A stretch of 64,000 nucleotides of DNA from an uncultured Clostridia bacterium (lineage in GTDB: Bacteria > Bacillota > Clostridia > Oscillospirales > Acutalibacteraceae). Below the pieces are notes generated by a model. It saw nothing but the letters and a program-made list of their open reading frames with translations. It ran no database searches and had not been told where the DNA came from. The stretch is taken from NCBI GenBank assembly GCA_937876375.1, contig CALEHY010000008.1, positions 1 through 64,000 of the forward strand, in the 5' to 3' direction. Position 1 is the stretch's first letter, and each line of letters begins with the position of its first letter. Positions 9,491 to 15,711 of this stretch are shown piece by piece. The position numbers and the translations under genes are program-made.

Positions 9491-9521
9491 AATACATCTC
9501 TTTGTAAAAATAATTAGTTAT

Positions 9522-9551
9522 ATTATAGCAAATAAATAGCAGGAATGTCAA
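9522..9551 (-). promoter_or_regulatory. near-consensus promoter of the cotH-bspA operon
   Basis: On the minus strand, TTGACA (9551-9546) and TATAAT (9527-9522) are 18 bp apart. This lies about 30 bp upstream of the cotH ATG. Confidence 0.8.
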
Positions 9552-9595
9552 CTCAATAGAGGTAACTATATTAACTCAATTTGGTTATTATATAG
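9550..9595. promoter_or_regulatory. tandem 23-bp operator-like repeat between cotH and the Xre gene
   Basis: Two head-to-tail units begin with AACTCAAT at 9550 and 9573 and share AACTCAATnnnGGTwAyTATA. The first overlaps the -35 of the cotH promoter. The spacing is about two helical turns, as expected for a dimeric regulator, so the Xre protein at 9621 is the likely ligand. Confidence 0.55.
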
Positions 9596-9620
9596 ATATA
9601 AACTATTTTGAGGTAATTAT

Positions 9621-9863
9621 ATGACTATTGGAGTGGCAATTCAAAACCGAATATTAGAATTATGCCACGAAAATGGAATAACTATAAATAAGTTAGCAAC
9701 CATTTGTGGAATAACTCAATCCACACTTAATAACATCACAAGTGGAAGAAATAAGAGTGTTACAATATCTACTATAAAAAAGATATGTGATGGACTAGAT
9801 ATAACAATTAAAGATTTTTTCAACTCTGATATATTCGATGATTTAGAGCAGGAAGTAAAATAA
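9621..9863 (+). CDS. Xre-family helix-turn-helix regulator
   Basis: This 80-residue protein is essentially one Cro/CI-type HTH domain: INKLATICGITQSTLNNITSG (about 22-42) covers the helix-turn-helix, followed by a helix with TISTIKKICDGLDITIKDFF. It resembles small Xre proteins in Firmicute mobile elements. It is transcribed away from cotH-bspA, and tandem repeats lie in the shared promoter region. I infer that it represses or controls that cargo operon and itself. The ribosome site is GAGGTAA. It ends at a palindromic terminator shared with tnpV. Confidence 0.85.
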   Translation: MTIGVAIQNRILELCHENGITINKLATICGITQSTLNNITSGRNKSVTISTIKKICDGLDITIKDFFNSDIFDDLEQEVK

Positions 9864-9888
9864 ACACCTATGCAATGCATAGGTGTTT
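9862..9888. terminator. bidirectional terminator between xre and tnpV
   Basis: AAACACCTATGC (9862-9873) pairs with GCATAGGTGTTT (9877-9888). T-rich sequence follows on both strands. It overlaps the xre stop codon. Confidence 0.8.
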
Positions 9889-9905
9889 ATTGTTTGAATT
9901 ATATT

Positions 9906-10268
9906 CTAATATTGTTTTATATAAATCATATCATTTAAAACAATTTCTTTTGCACGATTTGAGATGTTATTCATAGCTTGTACCCAAGCCATCATATCAC
10001 TGGCTTTGAGTTGCTCTGTTACACTTTCTCGCTCTGCAAGCTGCTTCACAAGAGTATCGTACATATTCTGTGCTTGATTATCAATATCTTTCAAATAAGT
10101 ATCAAGATTTCCACTCATCAGCTTTGATGTATAAATACTCTTATGATTGTCTTTTAACCAACGCTTATGCAATTTGCCCCATTTACCAATATGATACTTA
10201 GTTGTAATAACAGCAAGATTTGGATAATAAATCCCATTAATTTCTGTGTAAGTAATATTCATTTTCAT
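9906..10268 (-). CDS. tnpV: TnpV-like transposon-encoded protein
   Basis: This 120-residue protein matches the TnpV family first seen in the clostridial transposon Tn4451. The recognisable order is NGIYYPNL near the start, the IGKWGKLHKRWLKD block, YTSKLMSGNLDTYLKDID, and the C-terminal MAWVQAMNNISNRAKEIV. Its biochemical role is not established; it travels with MobV-type elements. It follows the relaxase gene with a 2-bp gap and is probably co-transcribed. Confidence 0.8.
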   Translation of the reverse strand: MKMNITYTEINGIYYPNLAVITTKYHIGKWGKLHKRWLKDNHKSIYTSKLMSGNLDTYLKDIDNQAQNMYDTLVKQLAERESVTEQLKASDMMAWVQAMNNISNRAKEIVLNDMIYIKQY

Positions 10269-10270
10269 TC

Positions 10271-11416
10271 CTACCTTTCAAATTCTTTATTTCGTTGTTT
10301 TTTTATTTGTCGGTTTGTTTCCTTTGCTTTTTCAAGCAATTCTTCCAAAGATTTTTCGCCTAATACTTTTTTAACAAATTTTATAGGCTCTAATTCTTTT
10401 TTCATTTTAGCATTCTCTCGGTATAGTCTGTCATTTGTTTTCTTTAAGTTATTGTTTTCATTTTGCAAATGACTTTCTCTGCGTTCAGAAAGGGTTATAT
10501 CTCGTTCAAGGCTTAACATTTTTCTTATTGTTGCCTTTAATTGTGCTAACAACTTTTTGAATAAAGGCTCAACCTTTTCTTTGTACTTTGAAGCAGACAT
10601 AAATGCTGTTGCCTCTGGTAGCTTATATTTATCTTCAACTTCAATTTCTGAGTTTATGTTTTCTATTTCTTCAAGATGTTTTTTATCATCATCAATGAGT
10701 TGCTCAAGAGCCGCTATATCGCTTATCCTTTCTTTTAGCTCTTTCTCTTTTTCTTGAAGCTTGAATTCTGTTACAGATAAATGTTTTCCTTCTTTACCTT
10801 GATATTGCCAATGTAATCCATACCTTTCCATAATTTTGGCTATTGCTTCTTTTTCTAATGTTGCCCACAAATTCCATTCGTTGTCATTTTTACCACTACC
10901 GATTATTCCTTGCTGGGCAAGAGCACTTTTCAAACTAACTCTTGTATCAAGTCCTCGTTTGCTACCTGTGGTAAAAGGGATAAAATCAATATGCAAATGT
11001 GGTGTTGCTTCATCTTTATGAAGATGTGCTGCAAAAACTCTCAAATATGGATTTCGTTCCTTAAAACCTTTCATATATTCATCAAGTATCTTTTCAGCAA
11101 CTTGATAATTATTTGTTTCATATCCTGTTGTTTCTTTTTTACCAACTTGGACAATGATTTCAAAGAATGGTTTTTCTTGTTTGCTATTACAAATTTTTTC
11201 GTAATAATTATCTATCTTTCTATCATTACGCTTTTGCTTTTGATTATATTTATTTAACGCTTCATCAAACAATTCGTGATATACATTTTCTATTTTTTCA
11301 TCAGCATAAACAATGTTCAATGGCGTTCTGTTTGGATCTGTATTTTTAGCATTGAATTTTCTACTGTTATGATTAGTTGAACCCTTACCAGTAGAAAAGC
11401 TAATACTTGTATTCAT
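10271..11416 (-). CDS. MobV-family relaxase (Mob/Pre)
   Basis: The relaxase has 381 residues. The N-terminal part contains the MobV signature HLHKDEATPHLHIDF (about 145-159), whose histidines bind the metal used for nicking. Upstream motifs include STGKGSTNHNSRKF at the start and FFEIIVQVG. The C-terminal half (about 205-380) is a long charged coiled coil, as in Pre/Mob proteins. The family nicks oriT and pilots single-stranded DNA during mobilization. No coupling protein or T4SS is present, which fits mobilization in trans. The candidate oriT is immediately upstream. Confidence 0.9.
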   Translation of the reverse strand: MNTSISFSTGKGSTNHNSRKFNAKNTDPNRTPLNIVYADEKIENVYHELFDEALNKYNQKQKRNDRKIDNYYEKICNSKQEKPFFEIIVQVGKKETTGYETNNYQVAEKILDEYMKGFKERNPYLRVFAAHLHKDEATPHLHIDFIPFTTGSKRGLDTRVSLKSALAQQGIIGSGKNDNEWNLWATLEKEAIAKIMERYGLHWQYQGKEGKHLSVTEFKLQEKEKELKERISDIAALEQLIDDDKKHLEEIENINSEIEVEDKYKLPEATAFMSASKYKEKVEPLFKKLLAQLKATIRKMLSLERDITLSERRESHLQNENNNLKKTNDRLYRENAKMKKELEPIKFVKKVLGEKSLEELLEKAKETNRQIKKQRNKEFER

Positions 11417-11463
11417 ATTATCATTCCTTTTGGTAATTTCATTTTCCTTTGTAATTAAACCTT

Positions 11464-11575
11464 TCTTGGTTCTGTTACTCTTGTCAAGAGTAACGCAAAA
11501 GCACTTTTGACACTTGGCGTATCATAAGTGCTATTGCGACCTACGGTGTTTTACAAAAGCAACGACTATATAGCT
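11464..11575. other. candidate oriT upstream of the MobV relaxase gene
   Basis: This non-coding stretch holds a perfect inverted repeat, GTTACTCTT-gtc-AAGAGTAAC (11474-11494). A looser repeat follows, GCACTT...AAGTGC (about 11501-11533). No U-run follows, so these are not terminators. MobV relaxases usually nick beside inverted repeats just upstream of their own gene, which is the basis for the call. Confidence 0.45.
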
Positions 11576-11576
11576 A

Positions 11577-12104
11577 TCAATGTAGTTTTACAGAAGCAGT
11601 AAACTTACCACAATAGAAGCACTCCTCAACTCTAAAATTGCCAGATGTATCGTGGTCGGCAATATATTCTAATGCTTTGTCTTGTGCTTCTTCATAAGAG
11701 TTTACCCAACCTATTGGACCAACTGAACAGCTATGATGAGTACCACCTTCATCACAAAAATATGCTTCGGTTGTGGTAACTTTCTTTGTGGTTGTAACCT
11801 TTTTAGTAGTCGTAGCTTTTGTAGTTATAGGTTTCCTTTTTGTTGTTGCAACTGTGGTTGTTGCTCTTGTTGTAATAGGTTTTTGAGTTGTTGTTTCAGT
11901 TTTTGTAGTCTGTGCTTTTGTTTCTCTTTCGGTTGTATTTTTTACAGTTGTTGATGTGGTTTTTGTTGTTGCAACATTTGTTATTTCTTTACTAACCGAG
12001 GGAATAACAGTTGTGCTTTCAACAGTTTTTACTGTATTTACATTGCTACAAGCAACCATACAAGCTGCAATAATTGCAACTAAAATTACAATATATCTTT
12101 TCAT
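11577..12104 (-). CDS. Thr-rich lipoprotein with C-terminal Cys module
   Basis: The 175-residue product starts with a lipoprotein signal peptide; the lipobox is VACS with Cys near residue 19. About 85 residues of Thr/Lys-rich low complexity follow (TTKKVTTTKK-type repeats). The last 60 residues form a small domain with CDEGGTHHSC, GWVNSYEEAQDKALEYI and ECFYCGKF, which may bind metal. It would be a cell-surface protein on a stalk. The plan resembles the chromosomal protein at 154. It is cargo between the relaxase and replication-type genes; the function is unknown. Confidence 0.7.
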   Translation of the reverse strand: MKRYIVILVAIIAACMVACSNVNTVKTVESTTVIPSVSKEITNVATTKTTSTTVKNTTERETKAQTTKTETTTQKPITTRATTTVATTKRKPITTKATTTKKVTTTKKVTTTEAYFCDEGGTHHSCSVGPIGWVNSYEEAQDKALEYIADHDTSGNFRVEECFYCGKFTASVKLH

Positions 12105-12127
12105 TTTTACACCTCATAAATCTAATT

Positions 12128-12198
12128 TATGACGGTTAGTGACGGCATATAGACACCCCTAACTAACCGTCATTGGCGTCATTTACCGTCATTCATTA
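12128..12198. repeat. iteron-like TGACGGT repeats beside the AAA ATPase gene
   Basis: At least four copies of a word close to AATGACGGT occur around the 3' end of the ATPase gene. On the plus strand ATGACGGTTAG is inverted against CTAACCGTCAT, then CGTCATT recurs at about 10-bp steps. Clustered repeats beside a RepA-like ATPase suggest an origin of replication or a binding site for that protein. Confidence 0.5.
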
Positions 12199-13318
12199 AT
12201 GTTAAAGTCAATATTTTTTTACTGCTTGTACGCCTATGATGATATAAAATATTGTACTTTTGATATAGCTTACTCGCACTAACATTTAACTTTTTGGGCA
12301 ATACATTTTCTGCTATTTCAAGTCCTAAAAGGTTTTTCAGCTCTGTTGCAGTACCCTCAAACTTTGTATTACCCTCCGAAAAATACGAAGCAATCAACTC
12401 TAACAATTCATCTTTTGGCTCTGGGAATAATTCATATTCTATCTCCACCAATTTCCATATACGATTGACTTTATTAAATTCTAAATGTAAACATTGGTCT
12501 GGTTGATCACGACCTGTAATATTTAGCGTTGCCCCGTTCTTGTTCTTTTCATCCTTTTGCAAAAGGAAAGCTCCATCAGCTGCACCAAGTAAACCACGAG
12601 TGCCAGAGATAGCATCAAATGTATCCTTAACCTCTTGCTTTCTCGTGTGATGAACTACAATTATACATATATCTAACCTATGTGCTAATTTAGTAAGAGC
12701 CTCAATAGTTTTATAGTCTGAATCATAGTTGTAGTTTTCATTGTTAGACCTTCTGACTTTTTGTAAAGTGTCAATAATAACAAGAGCTGTATTCTTATGT
12801 TCACTAACAAATCTACTTATCTGTTCTTCAAGACCTGTTCCTATTCCATTTGCATCAACTGCAAGATAAAATCTATCTGTTGTTTCTACTCCAAACATTG
12901 CATTTAATCTATCTTGAAGCCTTTGATAGTTATCCTCAAGAGCAAGGTACAATACTGTACCTTGCCTTGTCTTACTATTCCAAATATCAATGCCCATACT
13001 AACGCAATATCCAATTTGTGCCATTGCAAATGATTTACCAACCTTTGGAGCTCCTACAAACAGATATAACCCTTTATGCAATATTCCATCAATAATAGGA
13101 ACTCTTGGCTCAAATGGCATATCATACAATTCGTTCATATCAATGGTACGCATAAAATCCTTGCGACCTTCTTCCTCAAACTCCTTGAATATGTCATCAT
13201 CAATAGGGTTGCAAATATCTTCTTTTTCGGTTATACTATTAGTGCTATTTATTAGTGGCTGCTTTTCATCTGTTGCCGCAGATGATTCAAAAGCAGTCTT
13301 TTTTATTTGTTCACTCAT
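12179..13318 (-). CDS. RepA-like AAA ATPase (RecA-fold, AAA_25 type)
   Basis: This 379-residue RecA-fold ATPase has Walker A GAPKVGKSFA (about 93-102), a Walker B-like strand TALVIIDTLQKV, and the LDICIIVVHHTRK and SGTRGLLGAADGAFLL motifs of the RepA/AAA_25 family. Such proteins act as hexameric helicases or replication initiators in plasmids and IMEs. The C-terminal segment may be a DNA-binding domain. The start at 13318 has GGAGG 9 bp upstream; an in-frame ATG at 13339 lies within the previous gene without a good site. It overlaps the RHH gene by 8 bp. I infer autonomous replication of the excised element. Confidence 0.75.
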   Translation of the reverse strand: MSEQIKKTAFESSAATDEKQPLINSTNSITEKEDICNPIDDDIFKEFEEEGRKDFMRTIDMNELYDMPFEPRVPIIDGILHKGLYLFVGAPKVGKSFAMAQIGYCVSMGIDIWNSKTRQGTVLYLALEDNYQRLQDRLNAMFGVETTDRFYLAVDANGIGTGLEEQISRFVSEHKNTALVIIDTLQKVRRSNNENYNYDSDYKTIEALTKLAHRLDICIIVVHHTRKQEVKDTFDAISGTRGLLGAADGAFLLQKDEKNKNGATLNITGRDQPDQCLHLEFNKVNRIWKLVEIEYELFPEPKDELLELIASYFSEGNTKFEGTATELKNLLGLEIAENVLPKKLNVSASKLYQKYNILYHHRRTSSKKILTLTLMNDGK

Positions 13319-13640
13319 CTGTTTCAACCTCCATTCCATATAGGATTACTGAAACAAATTCAAGAACATTCAAATAATCATCACTTACATCAGATGTTTT
13401 TTCCAAGCCATCTAACTTTTGGTATAATTTTTCAAGGTCTTGTTTTAGTCCTTTATATACTCGTGTATTGCCTTTTATGTAAACATCTTTTTGTAAAACT
13501 CTACTAATTAAGTAGTCCTGCTTGTTTAGTCCAGAAGCTCTAACATAATCATCTAATATTTCAGCTTCCTCTGGCGACATTCTGAAAGCGACAGTTTTAT
13601 TTCGCCATCTATTCTTCTTGTCAACATTTTTTAATGACAT
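13311..13640 (-). CDS. ribbon-helix-helix mobilization accessory protein (MobC-like)
   Basis: This 109-residue protein has the pattern KTVAFRMSPEEAEILDDYV (about 15-33) followed by SGLNKQDYLISRVL, typical of plasmid relaxosome RHH proteins. These bind oriT and help the relaxase. The rest is a short helical tail. It begins 3 bp after the integrase stop and overlaps the ATPase gene, so it lies in the int operon. A purely regulatory RHH role is also possible. Confidence 0.65.
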   Translation of the reverse strand: MSLKNVDKKNRWRNKTVAFRMSPEEAEILDDYVRASGLNKQDYLISRVLQKDVYIKGNTRVYKGLKQDLEKLYQKLDGLEKTSDVSDDYLNVLEFVSVILYGMEVETDE

Positions 13641-13643
13641 ACA

Positions 13644-14717
13644 TTATCCCACCCATTCCAAATCTAATTTATTTGCCATCTCTTCTTGCACAGAAGGAAA
13701 AAGATGAGCATAACGATATGTAATTTCCACACTCTCGTGTCCGAGCCTATCAGCAATCGCTATTGCTGAAAATCCCATTTCTATTAACAACGAAACATGG
13801 GAATGTCGCAAATCGTGTATTCTGATACGCTTTATATTTGCTTCCTTTGCTCCTCTATCCATTTCGTGATGAAGATAGCTCTTTGTAATATTGAACATTC
13901 TATCGTTTTTACTTGTGCCATACAACATTCCTAAATAATCCTGCATTTCATCATTTAAATGCTTTGGCATTTTGATAACTCTATTGCTCTTTTTGGTTTT
14001 TGGATCAGTAATCACATCTCGGCGATTTATCCTTTGATATGACTTATTAATTGTTACAGTCATATTATCAAAATCAAAATCTGCTGGTGTTAAAGCTAAC
14101 ATTTCGCCCATTCTTATTCCACACCAATAGAGTAATTCAAAGGCATAATACGATACAGGTTTATCCATCATTACAAAAGCAAATTTTTTGTACTCCTCTT
14201 TTGTCCAAAAAAGCATTTCTTTTCGGTGTTCACTACCCATATTACCAACCTTCGCTGCTGGATTAGATTGTAGGTTATAATATTTTACTGCGTGATTAAA
14301 TATTGCACTTAATTGGTTATGAATTGATTTTAAATAACAAGGAGAAAACGCTTTACCTTTTTCATCTCTATACTTTAACATCTCATTTTGCCAAGCAATA
14401 ACATCCTTTGTGCCTATCTCGTTCATTTTCCTATTGCGAAAATATGGTAGTAGTTTTGTTTCAATAATTGCTTTTTTCATTATCCAAGTTGTATCTTTTA
14501 TTCTTGGCTTAATGTCCTTGTAATAAAGCTCTATAAATGCTCCAAAACTCATATCCATATTAGAATCAGATTGCATATTGAATTTTCGTTCCCATTCTTG
14601 AGCTTCTCGTCTTGTTGCAAAACCTCTTTTACATTTCTGCTTTCGTTCGCCTTGCAAATTGGTATATCTCGTAATAACATACCATTTACTTGTTTTATCG
14701 TCCTTATAGACAGGCAT
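13644..14717 (-). CDS. tyrosine site-specific integrase
   Basis: The integrase has 357 residues. The N-terminal arm-binding domain (about 1-55) has the beta pattern KWYVITRYTN with AREAQEWERKF. A core-binding domain spans about 57-165. The catalytic domain carries the first Arg in CGIRMGEML (about 200), the HDLRHSHVSLL box, the GHESVEITYRYAH motif, and the Tyr nucleophile near residue 338. The family inserts elements by recombining short identical att cores, here the 13-bp guaA end. The ribosome site is AAGGAGGTGG. It is preceded with no gap by the small HTH gene. Confidence 0.93.
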   Translation of the reverse strand: MPVYKDDKTSKWYVITRYTNLQGERKQKCKRGFATRREAQEWERKFNMQSDSNMDMSFGAFIELYYKDIKPRIKDTTWIMKKAIIETKLLPYFRNRKMNEIGTKDVIAWQNEMLKYRDEKGKAFSPCYLKSIHNQLSAIFNHAVKYYNLQSNPAAKVGNMGSEHRKEMLFWTKEEYKKFAFVMMDKPVSYYAFELLYWCGIRMGEMLALTPADFDFDNMTVTINKSYQRINRRDVITDPKTKKSNRVIKMPKHLNDEMQDYLGMLYGTSKNDRMFNITKSYLHHEMDRGAKEANIKRIRIHDLRHSHVSLLIEMGFSAIAIADRLGHESVEITYRYAHLFPSVQEEMANKLDLEWVG

Positions 14718-14909
14718 TTAACCACCTCCTTCCTTGATATTATAAATTCTTTCATAAAAGTATTTGCGATTTACTCTACCTGCAACTGTGATATACCCTT
14801 TTTCCTTAAGTTCTGCATTAAGTTGTCGCATAATTTTATATGCTGATGATTCGGATATATCCAGCTCTTTTGCAATATCGCCGACCCTTAAAAAAGTCTT
14901 TAATTCCAT
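14718..14909 (-). CDS. small winged-helix protein, probable excisionase
   Basis: This 63-residue protein contains one HTH: RVGDIAKELDISESSAYKIMRQLNAEL (about 7-33), followed by KGYITVAGRVNRKYF, a wing-like strand. Small DNA-binding proteins directly upstream of a tyrosine integrase usually act as excisionase or directionality factor. Its stop codon abuts the integrase ATG. The promoter is at 14960-14988. It could also simply repress int. Confidence 0.7.
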   Translation of the reverse strand: MELKTFLRVGDIAKELDISESSAYKIMRQLNAELKEKGYITVAGRVNRKYFYERIYNIKEGGG

Positions 14910-14935
14910 ATACTCACCTCCTGCCTGTTAGCTTG

Positions 14936-15051
14936 TATGTTAACACCTTATGTAAGACTAATATAGCCTATAACTCGGATATTGTCAAGTGGTTTGTTTG
15001 TAAATTATTTCAAAATTTATATTGACTAACTTTATATGTTAATGTTATACT
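14936..15051. promoter_or_regulatory. divergent promoter region, xis-int operon versus xre
   Basis: Minus-strand promoter: TTGACA (14988-14983) and TATATT (14965-14960), 17-bp spacing, driving xis-int. Plus-strand promoter: TTGACT (15022-15027) and TATACT (15046-15051), 18-bp spacing, driving the xre gene at 15085. TATGTTAA words occur at 14936 and 15034, next to each promoter, and are candidate operators for that regulator. Confidence 0.7.
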
Positions 15052-15084
15052 GAATAAAACATTGTGTGATTGGAGGCTTATATA

Positions 15085-15606
15085 ATGGATCTTGGCACAA
15101 AAATTAAACGAACAAGACATATGCGTGGATTATCACTTAAACAATTAGGATTAATGGTTGGACTTGATGAAAAAAATGCTGGTGTAAGAATTGCACAGTA
15201 TGAATCAAACAATAGAAAACCTCGCCCAGAACTATTAAAGAAGATTGCTGAAGCTCTTGAAATTGATTATAGATATTTAAAATATTCAGATGATTCAATC
15301 GATTCTGACAATTTAATGTTCAAATTGTTTGATATTGCTGAAAATTATCATCTTTATATTAGAGAAACTCCAGATGAGATTTTGCCAAATGAATTTTACA
15401 GATCGGTAGAATTTATGAATGAAATGGTAAATCAATATCTAAAAGAATGGAAAGTTAGAATGCACGAATATCAACATTCAGTAATTTCCGAAGAAGAATA
15501 TCACGCTTGGATGATGAATTTTCCAAAGACATTTGAGAATTGTGGTAAGTTTAAATCTTCGGTTAATTGGCGTGATAACCCACAAGCCACCGACAACCAA
15601 GAATAA
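15085..15606 (+). CDS. Xre-family regulator of the mobile element
   Basis: This 173-residue protein has an N-terminal Cro/CI HTH (KIKRTRHMRGLSLKQLGLMVG, then RIAQYESNNRKPRPELLKKIAEALEI) and a C-terminal helical region of about 100 residues rich in Trp/Glu/Tyr that I do not recognise. ATG 15085 has TGGAGG 8 bp upstream; the TTG at 15070 in the same frame lies before that site. Divergence from xis-int suggests that it maintains the integrated state by repression, as in many ICEs and phages. Confidence 0.85.
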   Translation: MDLGTKIKRTRHMRGLSLKQLGLMVGLDEKNAGVRIAQYESNNRKPRPELLKKIAEALEIDYRYLKYSDDSIDSDNLMFKLFDIAENYHLYIRETPDEILPNEFYRSVEFMNEMVNQYLKEWKVRMHEYQHSVISEEEYHAWMMNFPKTFENCGKFKSSVNWRDNPQATDNQE

Positions 15607-15609
15607 TTA

Positions 15610-15642
15610 TTGATAAATAGTTGTTATCAAATCGTTATCAAT
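15610..15642. promoter_or_regulatory. putative integrase arm-type sites, guaA end
   Basis: TTGATAA (15610-15616), GTTATCAA (15623-15630) and GTTATCAAT (15634-15642) repeat the words found near the other end of the element at 2039-2065. Confidence 0.5.
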
Positions 15643-15654
15643 ACAAAAAGAAAA

Positions 15655-15691
15655 ATCCCCCAAACTCGCTTATATAGCGAGTTTGGGGGAT
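15655..15691. terminator. element-borne terminator now serving guaA
   Basis: ATCCCCCAAACTCGCT (15655-15670) pairs perfectly with AGCGAGTTTGGGGGAT (15676-15691). TTTTTCTTTTT follows on the minus strand, so it can stop guaA transcripts. It lies inside the element, on the element side of the att core, and can also stop xre transcripts. Confidence 0.85.
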
Positions 15692-15698
15692 ATGTTTT

Positions 15699-15711
15699 AT
15701 TATTCCCACTC
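15699..15711. repeat. att site, guaA copy (13-bp direct repeat)
   Basis: ATTATTCCCACTC covers the guaA stop codon and the codons for Glu-Trp-Glu. It is identical to 1924-1936. The coding end of guaA stays intact after integration. Confidence 0.85.

Larger units (their letters stand above)
1924..15711. mobile_element. integrative mobilizable element inserted at the 3' end of guaA
   Basis: The element is about 13.8 kb and is bounded by a 13-bp direct repeat of the guaA 3' end. It encodes a tyrosine integrase and a small excisionase-like protein about 1 kb from the guaA end, an RHH mobilization-like protein, an AAA ATPase, a MobV relaxase, TnpV and two Xre-type regulators. No type IV secretion genes are present, so I infer an IME that uses another element's conjugation machinery. 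Cargo includes a CotH kinase, a giant BspA-like protein, a SLOG protein and a Thr-rich lipoprotein. The 3' end of guaA is a well-known integration site. The interior is visibly more AT-rich than guaA. Confidence 0.88.
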
